Origin: Cetobacterium sp. NK01
GTDB lineage: Bacteria; Fusobacteriota; Fusobacteriia; Fusobacteriales; Fusobacteriaceae
Direction of reading: 5' to 3'
Length of the DNA: 64,000 nt
Assembly: GCF_024506395.1 (NCBI RefSeq)
Contig: NZ_JANIBO010000001.1
Coordinates: 1,302,001-1,366,000, forward strand
The notes beneath the pieces are model-generated. The model was not told the DNA's origin. It saw nothing but the letters and a program-made list of their open reading frames with translations, and did not search any database. Shown piece after piece: positions 53,139 to 60,854 of this stretch. Numbering within the stretch: the stretch's first letter is position 1; each line of letters starts with the position of its first letter. The position numbers and the translations under genes were made by a program.

Positions 53139-54599
53139 TTAGATAGTTTCATTAGCAGCAGTTTCGTATTCAGAGATGCTACTTGTATTAGATTTATTAA
53201 GTTTTCTAGAAAGCATATATGTTTGAATAAAGAAAACAAATATACCAAATATATTAAAGAAACTCCATTTAACATATTCTGTGGTGAACACTCCTAAAGT
53301 AGTAGACATATATATAGCTGTAACATGCCAAGGTAAAAGACTTTCAAGTAAAGTCATACTATTTTCCATTGTTCTAGATAAAACTGAAAGAGGAACTCCT
53401 TGCTTTCTAAAACTTTCCTTAAATAGTTGTCCAGTAGTCATTATAGAAAACTGTCCATTACCAGTTATACCATTCATAACTCCACCAGTAAGGAATGTAA
53501 CTGTAGTAAGACTAAATACACCAGTGATAGCTTTACTCATCTGTTGAACAACCTTATCTAAAGCTCCAGATACTTCCATGAAAGATCCAAAAGGCATAGC
53601 TAAGAAACAGAATAAAACAGCTCCACCCATCATTGATGCAAAACCACCACGATTTAAAAGTCCAAGTAATCTAGGAGTTATATCAGCTACGTTGATTCCA
53701 ACACTTTCAGCCATGCTAATATTAAAACCTGATATTAAAGCATTAGCTGCATCATTAAATAAAAATCCATTGCTAAATACACCAATTAACATAGCTGTTA
53801 TAGATGAACCAAGCATTAAAAGAAGTGGTGAAATACCAAAATATCCTCCACCAAAAACAATGATAGGTGGTATTAACATAGCAATATTGAAGTTATAGAT
53901 AGAGTTTAAATCAGACATTATTTTTAAAGTTGTATCTGTAAGTTCAGAATTACCATTGAAATAGTATGAACCTACAATTGTAAAAGCTATTAGAGATAGA
54001 GCACCAGATATAATTACATTTGGTAACATACCTTTAATATGCTCATAAACAGTTATTTCTGAAGACATAGCACTTAAGTTTGTAGTATCAGAAACAGGAG
54101 AAACCTTATCTCCGAAAAAAGCACCAGATATAATAGCTCCAGCTACAACTGGTAAAGGAATTCCCATACTTTGAGCTATTCCCATAAACGCTACTCCAGA
54201 CGTTGCAGCAGATCCCCAGCTAGTTCCAGTGAAAGTTGAAACTAATGCAGTAACAAGAAATGCGGTAACAACTACAAATTTTGGATTTAAAAATTTAAGA
54301 CCATAATAAATCATCATAGGAACAGTTCCACTGAACATCCAAGTTCCAACTACACCACCAATAGCAATAAGAATAAGAATTGCTGGAAAAGCATCAGAAA
54401 ATTTTTTAGTATAAGCATTCATCATTTCATCCCAAGATATTCCCACTCTGATAGCAATAATTGCAGAAAAAATAGAAGCTATAATCAATAAAAATTCTAA
54501 TCTTATTCCCATAATGATATTCCCCACTAATACCATTAAAGCCATAACTATTATTGGTAGAAAAGCTTCAAAATTTGTTGGTGTTCTTTTTGATTTCAT
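53139..54599 (-). CDS. nhaC: NhaC-family Na+/H+ antiporter or Na+-coupled exchanger
   Basis: This 486-residue membrane protein has about twelve helices. NhaC-family signatures are FTGTSWGSAATSGVAFMGIA (in part), AIISGAFFGDKVSPVSDTTNLS (in part) and TGNGQFSIMTTGQLF. Besides Na+/H+ exchangers, the family includes malate/lactate and amino-acid exchangers (MleN, LysW-like). Its setting between a LacI regulator and a sulfur amino acid PLP enzyme favours substrate exchange over pH control. Start ATG follows GGAGGGTA on the minus strand. Confidence 0.88.
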   Translation of the reverse strand: MKSKRTPTNFEAFLPIIVMALMVLVGNIIMGIRLEFLLIIASIFSAIIAIRVGISWDEMMNAYTKKFSDAFPAILILIAIGGVVGTWMFSGTVPMMIYYGLKFLNPKFVVVTAFLVTALVSTFTGTSWGSAATSGVAFMGIAQSMGIPLPVVAGAIISGAFFGDKVSPVSDTTNLSAMSSEITVYEHIKGMLPNVIISGALSLIAFTIVGSYYFNGNSELTDTTLKIMSDLNSIYNFNIAMLIPPIIVFGGGYFGISPLLLMLGSSITAMLIGVFSNGFLFNDAANALISGFNISMAESVGINVADITPRLLGLLNRGGFASMMGGAVLFCFLAMPFGSFMEVSGALDKVVQQMSKAITGVFSLTTVTFLTGGVMNGITGNGQFSIMTTGQLFKESFRKQGVPLSVLSRTMENSMTLLESLLPWHVTAIYMSTTLGVFTTEYVKWSFFNIFGIFVFFIQTYMLSRKLNKSNTSSISEYETAANETI

Positions 54600-54627
54600 A
54601 AATACCCTCCGTGTTTTAAAATATATA

Positions 54628-55584
54628 TTAATTTCGAATTAGAAGAGTTGGATCTAATTCAATATTTAATACCTTATTTTCATCCTTACAAGTACCATTT
54701 ATTTTTTTGGTTAAAGTATCTAAAGATAACTCAATCATTTTTTTCATAGGCTGCTCAATACTAGAGATACCTAAAGCTTCAGCTAAAAGTGTATTATCAA
54801 AGCCTATAAATTCAATGTTGGAATAATCGATTTTTAGTTTTTTTAAAGTTTTGAGAAAGTGAAGTGCCATAAAGTCACTAGATACAAAATAAGCAGAACA
54901 TTGAATTCCTTTATTTTTTATAAAACTTTCTAAGTCATTTATAAAGTTTGAATCTAAATTAGCAAAAAAATTACACTCATCTATATTAGAGATATATCGA
55001 CTCTTAAAACCATCGAATTTAAGAGAGGGATACTCACCAATGTAACCAATATTAGAATGCCCCTTATTAATAAGAAAATTAGCTGCAATTTCACCACCTT
55101 TAAAAAGTGAAGTGGAGAAACTATCATAGTCTTTTAAAATTTCATTAACAACAACAAAAGGAATGCCTAATTTTTTAATAAAAGACATATTATCTTCAGA
55201 CACTGGACAAGCTACGATTCCATCAACACCTCTTTTTTGAAGTTCAATAATATGTTTTTTTTCAAGAATAGATGAACGTTCAGAGTTCATGACAATAATA
55301 GAGTATCCCTTTTCTCTAGCGATTTTTTCAACATAATTGACTATTTCTAAATAGTATTGATTCTTAAAATCAACGGTAAGTAAACCGAGTATTTTTGATT
55401 TCTCTCCACGTAAAATCTGAGCACTATAATCAGGAAGAAATTCATTTTCATCTATAAATTTTAAAATTCGCTCACGAACGTCTTTTTTTATATTGGGGTG
55501 ATTATTTATAACTCTTGAAACAGTTGATTGAGAAACACCAAGAAGATCTCCAATTTGTTTCATAGTTAGTTTATTCTTTTTCAT
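54628..55584 (-). CDS. LacI-family regulator, autoregulated, of the NhaC-PLP operon
   Basis: This 318-residue repressor has the helix-turn-helix KQIGDLLGVSQSTVSRVINN (about 9-28) and effector domain (GLLTVDFKNQYYLEIVNYVEKIA, GIVACPVSEDNM in pieces). The ATG at 55584 is chosen because AGGAGG precedes it; a longer frame to 55617 would include its own operator. A perfect palindrome TTGCATACGTATGCAA lies 18 bp upstream, so it probably controls itself and the two genes behind it. A LacI protein governing an antiporter and an amino acid lyase, not sugar genes, is unusual. Confidence 0.88.
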   Translation of the reverse strand: MKKNKLTMKQIGDLLGVSQSTVSRVINNHPNIKKDVRERILKFIDENEFLPDYSAQILRGEKSKILGLLTVDFKNQYYLEIVNYVEKIAREKGYSIIVMNSERSSILEKKHIIELQKRGVDGIVACPVSEDNMSFIKKLGIPFVVVNEILKDYDSFSTSLFKGGEIAANFLINKGHSNIGYIGEYPSLKFDGFKSRYISNIDECNFFANLDSNFINDLESFIKNKGIQCSAYFVSSDFMALHFLKTLKKLKIDYSNIEFIGFDNTLLAEALGISSIEQPMKKMIELSLDTLTKKINGTCKDENKVLNIELDPTLLIRN

Positions 55585-55601
55585 AAATACCTCCTTTAAT
55601 T

Positions 55602-55631
55602 TTGCATACGTATGCAAGAAAGGTTTGTAAA
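55602..55631 (-). promoter_or_regulatory. LacI operator in the promoter of the 54628 operon
   Basis: TTGCATACGTATGCAA (55602-55617) is a perfect 16-bp palindrome. A promoter TTTACA (55631-55626), 17 bp, TATGCA (55608-55603) would have its -10 inside it; a TTGACA at 55664-55659 is another possible -35. Confidence 0.7.
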
Positions 55632-55996
55632 CGAATTATTGCATACATTATGTACTGATGTCAATAAAAAAGTTTTAAAAAAACATAAAATATACAAAAA
55701 AATATATAAAAACATAGAGATATAAAGAGGTTGTAAAGAGTTATAAAAAATTCAAAAAATGAAATTAAATATTGAATATGAAATAAAATAAAAAAACAAA
55801 AGAATAGAAACATACAATATTAGAATATTATTATATATTTCAAAGAATAGGAATGAAAAAGAAAAATTGAAATGTTTAAATAAAAAACAAATTATGATAT
55901 CATTTTTTTATAACGAAAATAGTTAAAGAATTTTGCATCTAAGGAGCGAGCTTAATTTACTTTTTTTACCGTTAAATAGTTAAGGGGGCAAAACTA
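55632..55996. other. AT-rich intergenic region, no gene seen
   Basis: This stretch of about 365 bp is extremely A-rich. I see no ORF with a ribosome site. Near its right end (about 55937-55990) AAGGAGCGAGCTT and CTTAATTTA / TAAATAGTTAAG could form a weak hairpin whose 3' arm touches the AAGGGGG ribosome site of the sigma factor gene. Confidence 0.4.
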
Positions 55997-56587
55997 ATGG
56001 ATGAAAGAGATGTAATGTTAGCAAAAAATGGTGACAGCGAAGCTATGGAAAAAGTTTTCTTAAAATATAAAAGTGATATTTTGAGAAATAGCAAGAACTT
56101 CTTCATAAAAGGTGGAGACATCGATGATCTACTACAAGAGGGGTATATAGGTCTTATGAAGGCGATAAAATCATATGATGAAACACGTGAGGTATGCTTT
56201 AGTACTTTTGCAAATCTATGTATAAAAAGACAGATTATTACAGCAGTAAAATCTTCTAATTCAAATAGAAATCAGAAGTTAAATAACTCAATAATTGGTG
56301 ATAAAGATGTTAATTTAGATGATTTAGCTCAATATGCAAAGCCATCTGTAAATTTCTTTTCTCCTGAAGATATTCTTTTAGGAAAAGAGTTAGTAGTAAT
56401 GCTTGGAGAGTTTTTAAATAAAAGTTTAACACCTTTAGAAAAAAAAGTTTTTTTCTACACATGTAAACAATATAAGTACAACGAGATTGCAGAGATGCTA
56501 AATGAGCCAAATAAAAAAATAGACAATGCAATTCAAAGAGTAAGAAAAAAAATATTGGGATATTTATCTGAGTATAGCAGAGGATAG
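55997..56587 (+). CDS. RNA polymerase sigma factor, sigma-70 family (SigH-like)
   Basis: This 196-residue protein has sigma region 2 (KGGDIDDLLQEGYIGLMKAIKSYDE in part, about 37-61, and FSTFANLCIKRQI) and region 4 (LTPLEKKVFFYTCKQYKYNEIAEMLN in part, ending DNAIQRVRKKIL). Region 3 is short or missing, as in SigH/SigI-like group factors. It lacks the region 1.1 of housekeeping sigma and has no anti-sigma gene next to it. It should redirect RNA polymerase to a stress or competence-type regulon; targets cannot be seen here. A terminator follows. Confidence 0.88.
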   Translation: MDERDVMLAKNGDSEAMEKVFLKYKSDILRNSKNFFIKGGDIDDLLQEGYIGLMKAIKSYDETREVCFSTFANLCIKRQIITAVKSSNSNRNQKLNNSIIGDKDVNLDDLAQYAKPSVNFFSPEDILLGKELVVMLGEFLNKSLTPLEKKVFFYTCKQYKYNEIAEMLNEPNKKIDNAIQRVRKKILGYLSEYSRG

Positions 56588-56598
56588 AGCAAATTGTT

Positions 56599-56629
56599 AG
56601 GATGAAAGATTTAACTTTCATCCTTTTTA
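56599..56629 (+). terminator. Intrinsic terminator
   Basis: AGGATGAAAG / CTTTCATCCT stem followed by a T-rich run. Confidence 0.85.
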
Positions 56630-56686
56630 TTTACTAAAAATTTACTTAAACTGTGATATAATATTTAAAACTTAAAGAGGTGGAAA

Positions 56687-57370
56687 ATGAGATACAATAT
56701 TTTAATTTTTGATGCAGATGATACACTATTTGATTTTAAAGCTTCTGAGAAAGAGGCTTTAGAAAAGACTTTAGTAGATTATAATATGAATTATGATGAG
56801 GATTATCATTTGAAAATTTATAAAGATATAAATACTAAGATTTGGAAAGAGTTAGAAGATGGACTTATAACACAAAAAGAACTTAAGATAGAACGTTTTA
56901 GAAGGTATTGCATGCAGTTAAATTTAGATTTTGATGTAACTGATTTTGCAAACAGATATATGGAGAATTTGTCTAACTCTTCAATATTATTTGAGGATAG
57001 TTTAGATTTAATTAAAGAGTTACATGGAAAGTTTCAACTTTTTATAATAACTAATGGTTTAAGCAAAGTTCAAAATGGAAGAATAAAAAACTCAATAATT
57101 TCAAAGTATTTTAATGATATTATAGTATCTGAAGAGGTTGGAGTTTCAAAACCAAATCCTGATATTTTTAAAATAACTTTAGAAAAGAATAAAATAAAAG
57201 ATTCGGATAATATACTTATGATTGGAGATAGTTTAACTTCAGATATAAAAGGTGGAATAAATTTTGGAATTGATACCTGTTTATATAATCCAAAAAGGAT
57301 TCAAATAACTGAAGAGATAAAGCCTACATATGAAATCTCAACTTTAAAAGAGCTTTTAAATCTATTGTAA
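56687..57370 (+). CDS. HAD-superfamily hydrolase, YjjG/YfnB-like nucleotidase
   Basis: This 227-residue phosphatase has the nucleophile motif DADDTLFDF (D9 and D11), ITNGL (motif II threonine), the motif III lysine in SKPNPDIF, and acidic motif IV IGDSLTSDIKGG. A helical cap of about 80 residues follows motif I (type C1). YjjG/YfnB members are pyrimidine 5'-nucleotidases that clear odd nucleotides. An extended -10 TGATATAAT lies upstream, and the next two genes follow within 16 bp each, so the three form an operon. Confidence 0.88.
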   Translation: MRYNILIFDADDTLFDFKASEKEALEKTLVDYNMNYDEDYHLKIYKDINTKIWKELEDGLITQKELKIERFRRYCMQLNLDFDVTDFANRYMENLSNSSILFEDSLDLIKELHGKFQLFIITNGLSKVQNGRIKNSIISKYFNDIIVSEEVGVSKPNPDIFKITLEKNKIKDSDNILMIGDSLTSDIKGGINFGIDTCLYNPKRIQITEEIKPTYEISTLKELLNLL

Positions 57371-57385
57371 AAATTAGGAGTAAAT

Positions 57386-57919
57386 ATGAGTTATTTAGAG
57401 AAAAAAATAATAGTAGCAATAGATACAATTGGTCCTACATTTGTGTCTAAGTTAGCAAATAGAATATTGGAAAATCAAAATGAGGTTAGAGAGTGTGTAA
57501 GAAAACTAATTAAAGAAAAGGTTTTAGAAAGAGTAGAAAATATAATGGTCGAGTATAAAACAAAAGAGGATAACATAGTTGTAAAGCATAGAAATCATAC
57601 GTATTATAAGCTCACTAAATTGGGAGAGAAGATAGCTAAAGAGATAGAGGAAATAGAGGGGCTTGAAATAAGAGAGGCTTTTAAAACATATAATAAGGCT
57701 CTCCAGAACAAACTTGATAACTCTAAGGAGGAATCTCCAAAAAGATGTTATTGTGTAATAGATCTGCCATATTCTCAAGAGATAAATGTAAAATCAATTT
57801 TAGGTGATACTTTTGAACTTCTTCAAAAAGAATATGGACATACAATAACTTTAAGAGGAGAGATAACAGAACAAGAGAAGGAGAAAATATCAGATTTACC
57901 AAATATTGTTATTATTTAA
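57386..57919 (+). CDS. Winged-helix-like protein of unknown function
   Basis: This 177-residue protein has an N-terminal part (about 1-90) that looks like a winged-helix domain: FVSKLANRILENQNEVRECVRKLIKEKVL with a beta-wing KHRNHTYYKLTKLGEKIAKEIE (pieces). The C-terminal part (118-177) is a small alpha/beta domain ending LPNIVII. I cannot name the family. It lies between the HAD phosphatase and DedA genes in one operon. A transcription role is possible. Confidence 0.6.
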   Translation: MSYLEKKIIVAIDTIGPTFVSKLANRILENQNEVRECVRKLIKEKVLERVENIMVEYKTKEDNIVVKHRNHTYYKLTKLGEKIAKEIEEIEGLEIREAFKTYNKALQNKLDNSKEESPKRCYCVIDLPYSQEINVKSILGDTFELLQKEYGHTITLRGEITEQEKEKISDLPNIVII

Positions 57920-57934
57920 GTAAAAGGAGAATTT

Positions 57935-58537
57935 GTGGAAGAGATAATAAAACAAGCAAGTGAATTTTTTATGAGTTTAGGATATTTCGGTATATTTATA
58001 ATGATGTTTTTAGAATCATCTTTTATACCATTTCCATCTGAAGTTGCGTTATTACCAGCTGGATATTTAATAGGAACAAAAGAGATGAGCTTCTTACCAG
58101 TACTTTTTGCAGGAACACTTGGAAGTGTTGCAGGGGCTTGTTTGAACTATTTTTTAGGAAGAACTTTGGGAAGAAATCTTTTGTTGAAATATGGAAAATA
58201 TTTTTTCCTAGATGAAGACAGATTATTACAAATGGAGGACCTTTTTAATAGAAGAGGGGAACTAATAGTATTTTTAGGTAGATTTATTCCTGTTGTAAGA
58301 CAATATATATCTTTTCCCCCTGGAATTTTAGAAATGAATATTTTTAAATTTAGTATTTTTACAGGTTTAGGAGCTGGGATATATGTAGCTTTTATGGTTA
58401 ATGTAGGAACTGTATATAAAGATTATGAAAAATTAATAAACACTTATATTTTAAAATATAGATATTTAGTGATATTATTAGCTTTATTTTATGTAGCGTA
58501 TAAAATCTTAAAAATGAGAAAAAATAAAAAAGACTAA
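57935..58537 (+). CDS. DedA-family membrane protein
   Basis: This 200-residue inner-membrane protein has the DedA/SNARE-associated domain: GYFGIFIMMFLESSFIPFPSE near the start (in part), the PAGYL segment, GRTLGRN, and FLGRFIPVVRQYISFPPG with the conserved arginines that are needed for proton-coupled function in E. coli members. DedA proteins flip lipids (undecaprenyl phosphate or phosphatidylethanolamine carriers). Start is GTG after AAGGAG. It closes the three-gene operon and is followed by a terminator. Confidence 0.9.
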   Translation: MEEIIKQASEFFMSLGYFGIFIMMFLESSFIPFPSEVALLPAGYLIGTKEMSFLPVLFAGTLGSVAGACLNYFLGRTLGRNLLLKYGKYFFLDEDRLLQMEDLFNRRGELIVFLGRFIPVVRQYISFPPGILEMNIFKFSIFTGLGAGIYVAFMVNVGTVYKDYEKLINTYILKYRYLVILLALFYVAYKILKMRKNKKD

Positions 58538-58556
58538 CAAAAAGTTAGTCTTTTTT
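58525..58556. terminator. Bidirectional intrinsic terminator
   Basis: AAAAAAGACTAAC / GTTAGTCTTTTTT stem lies between convergent DedA and MipA/OmpV genes. Confidence 0.85.
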
Positions 58557-58569
58557 ATAAGTATTTCTA

Positions 58570-59316
58570 TTAGAAGAAATACTTAGCTCCAATACTTGCA
58601 ATGAATAAAGGATCTTCATTAACTATAGGAGAGTCTGTGATTTCACTAGAGAATTTTTCTACTCCTAAGATTCCAATAAGTGAGAATTTCTCATTGTATT
58701 TGTATTCAGCACTTAAGTTAGCTCCAATAGATGCAGCTGCGTCAGCTTTATACTCTCTAGTTAGATTGTCTCTATTTGATCTATTAACTTCGCTTGATGT
58801 AACTCCAAAGTAGTAATCAGTATAGTCTCCAGAGAATCCTTTAACGTAGATTCCAGGAACTAAAGTGAACTTGTCATTAATGTTGTATGGTCTAAATGCA
58901 CTGATTTTAGCTTCAGAACCGTGCTCACCAAATTGTACAGAAGCTCCTGTTCTAATACCAGCTATACCAGTATTTAAGTCAGCTCTTAATCCAACCATAG
59001 CTTGGAAATCTCTATCATCAATATTAGTATAACCGTGTCCCATATCTTTAGCTTTAATAGGGAAACCAGCCATTGGATCAAGGAAAACAGATAGTGATAA
59101 ATCCTCTCCTTTAAAGAAGAAATATCCAGGTGTAATTCCTTTAACATAGAAGTTTCCATAGTTAATATCTAAAAGTGGTACAGGATAAGCTTTATCTTCT
59201 GCTCCTTTATAAATACTGTTAGAAACCCCAACTCCAACTCCAACTCCATATTTATTTTCTGCTAAAGCTAAAGTAGATAAAGACATGGCTAAAATACCAA
59301 AAATAATTTTTTTCAT
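58570..59316 (-). CDS. MipA/OmpV-family outer-membrane protein
   Basis: This 248-residue protein has a signal peptide (about 1-19, ALAE) and the MipA/OmpV beta-barrel pattern: SIYKGAEDKAYPVPLLDINYGNFYV (in part), then VGLRADLNTG, and the terminal IASIGAKYFF with the C-terminal phenylalanine needed for assembly. MipA scaffolds peptidoglycan enzymes in E. coli; OmpV is an osmolarity-related porin. The role here is not decidable. A ribosome site GGAGG precedes the ATG. It appears to be a single gene. Confidence 0.88.
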   Translation of the reverse strand: MKKIIFGILAMSLSTLALAENKYGVGVGVGVSNSIYKGAEDKAYPVPLLDINYGNFYVKGITPGYFFFKGEDLSLSVFLDPMAGFPIKAKDMGHGYTNIDDRDFQAMVGLRADLNTGIAGIRTGASVQFGEHGSEAKISAFRPYNINDKFTLVPGIYVKGFSGDYTDYYFGVTSSEVNRSNRDNLTREYKADAAASIGANLSAEYKYNEKFSLIGILGVEKFSSEITDSPIVNEDPLFIASIGAKYFF

Positions 59317-59450
59317 AAGTGCTCCTCCAAATAATAAATTTATAACGGAACAATTATATCATAGAATACTCAGTTTTAAAACCAAGGCCAATATTGAAAT
59401 CTATTGCTAAAAGCAGTGTATTTTTTTTCCAAATGTAAGAAATCTCATCG

Positions 59451-60467
59451 TTAGATACTTATCTTATAATCTTCCTCTTTTATTAGAACTAATTTATTTA
59501 TAAAAATAAAATTGCAAATATAACCAAAAAAGATTGGAAGGACTATAAATAAAACAAAAACAATAATAATATTTTTTAAATCCCAAGACATATGATTAAG
59601 AGCATTTATAGGACCAATTAATCCACTTATTCCAAATCCAGCACTAAAAGCAGTTCCTTTTATATTGAAAAAAGCTCCTAAGACACCTAAGATAAAGGCA
59701 TTGGTAATAATAGGAATTATGATTAAAGGATTTTTTACGAAATTTGCCATTTGAATTTTAGCAGAACCCAAAACAGGAACTAAAGTAATACCAATGGGAT
59801 TAACTTTAAATCCAGCAAGAGCAAGTCCAAAGGCAGCGGCACAAACTCCTAAATTAGCTGCTCCAGCAGCAATACCGCTAAGGTTAACAGCAAGAGCTAT
59901 ACCAACAGTAGAAAAAGGAGATATAATTAAAATAGAGAAAATGATAGCTATTATTCCTCCAGTTAAAAGCGGTTGCATTTTAACAATCTCTTCAATAGCC
60001 ATTCCTATTCCACCGTTAATTTTACTGATAAGCGGAAGAAGAGTTAGACCAATCCATCCAACAGCAATAGAAATAATAATAGGAAGAGCTACCATACTTA
60101 AACTTTTAACTTTTTGTCTGAAAAAGTAGATAGCTAAAGAAGCAATAAAAGCTGTAACACCAGCATTTACAACATCCCCAGTTCCTGTTAGAACAATACT
60201 ACCATTTGTAAAGGATACAACTCCTGATCCAATAAAAGTAGCAACTGAAACACAAATACTTTCTAGAGGAGTAAAACTAAGTTGATATGAAACACCAGTT
60301 CCAATTGCAAATGGAAGCAAACTTGTTGAAATTTTAGTTAAATTTAATAGATTCATTAAATTTAAACTTTTAGCAATTTCTCCAAGAATTGCAGAAGGGA
60401 TTAAAGTTGCAACAATACCTAAACTCATACCATTTAATATTTTAAACATTAGTTCTTTTGTTTTCAT
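59451..60467 (-). CDS. EIIC-like PTS membrane transporter (PTS_EIIC_2 type)
   Basis: This 338-residue membrane protein has about ten helices and matches the small EIIC_2 family (start KELMFKILNGMSLGIVATLIP; GVSYQLSFTPLESICVS; and GITLVPVLGSAKIQMANFVKNP, each family-like). No EIIA or EIIB gene lies beside it, so it either uses shared PTS parts or transports without phosphorylation. Two Mga/PRD-like regulators lie about 400 bp upstream on the same strand. The substrate is unknown. Confidence 0.75.
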   Translation of the reverse strand: MKTKELMFKILNGMSLGIVATLIPSAILGEIAKSLNLMNLLNLTKISTSLLPFAIGTGVSYQLSFTPLESICVSVATFIGSGVVSFTNGSIVLTGTGDVVNAGVTAFIASLAIYFFRQKVKSLSMVALPIIISIAVGWIGLTLLPLISKINGGIGMAIEEIVKMQPLLTGGIIAIIFSILIISPFSTVGIALAVNLSGIAAGAANLGVCAAAFGLALAGFKVNPIGITLVPVLGSAKIQMANFVKNPLIIIPIITNAFILGVLGAFFNIKGTAFSAGFGISGLIGPINALNHMSWDLKNIIIVFVLFIVLPIFFGYICNFIFINKLVLIKEEDYKISI

Positions 60468-60550
60468 TTCTTCACCGTCCTATATTATTAATTATATTTA
60501 AAACAATTCAGTTTTGTCATATTTATCAATAGACTTAATTTTGATAAAAT

Positions 60551-60580
60551 AAAAAAGCTTTTGGTTTCCCAAAAGCTTTA
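60551..60580 (-). terminator. Intrinsic terminator of the small-peptide transcript
   Basis: AAAGCTTTTGG / CCAAAAGCTTT stem followed on the minus strand by a T tract. Confidence 0.8.
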
Positions 60581-60610
60581 TACTGAAAGTGTCTTTAATA
60601 AAGTTGGGAT

Positions 60611-60645
60611 ATAAGCCTATATTTTTTTAATACAAATAGGCTCAT
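60611..60645 (-). other. Stable stem-loop within the small-peptide transcript
   Basis: ATGAGCCTAT / ATAGGCTTAT forms a 10-bp stem (one G-U) with a 15-nt AT loop, between the small ORF and the terminator. Confidence 0.55.
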
Positions 60646-60655
60646 ATCTATAGTG

Positions 60656-60724
60656 CTAGATATAAACCTTAGTTTTAAAATAATATGTAAACCAAAATAT
60701 AGCTCTAAAATTTCTTAAAGACAT
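60656..60724 (-). CDS. Small ORF, 22-residue hydrophobic-basic peptide
   Basis: ATG at 60724 with CGGAGG eight bases upstream begins a 22-codon frame, MSLRNFRAIFWFTYYFKTKV plus two residues, stop TAG. The peptide is aromatic and basic, suited to membrane contact. It has its own promoter (60785-60757), a stem-loop and a terminator, giving a transcript of about 200 nt. It may be a small membrane peptide, a type I-like toxin, or a regulatory leader; none of these is shown. No matching antisense RNA was recognised. Confidence 0.45.
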   Translation of the reverse strand: MSLRNFRAIFWFTYYFKTKVYI

Positions 60725-60756
60725 CTTATTAACCTCCGAATTTTTTTATTTGCATA

Positions 60757-60785
60757 AATATAACATAAAAAAATATTGTTGTAAA
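60757..60785 (-). promoter_or_regulatory. Promoter of the small-peptide transcript
   Basis: Minus strand TTTACA (60785-60780), 17 bp, TATATT (60762-60757). An inverted repeat ATTTTTGAAAA / TTTTCAAAAAT (about 60790-60815) lies directly upstream. Confidence 0.6.
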
Positions 60786-60817
60786 CATATTTTTGAAAAA
60801 ATATTTTCAAAAATAAA

Positions 60818-60846
60818 AAAAGGTGACTATTATATAACAGTCACCA
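60818..60846 (-). terminator. Intrinsic terminator
   Basis: GGTGACT / AGTCACC stem with seven T on the minus strand ends the 60855 gene. Confidence 0.8.
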
Positions 60847-60854
60847 TGAGATTA

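Noticed and set aside
53578-53898. 106-codon plus-strand frame inside nhaC, and a similar one at 59794-60129 inside the EIIC-like gene
   Set aside because: Pro/Lys/Ile-rich reverse reading of membrane-protein codons, a common artefact.
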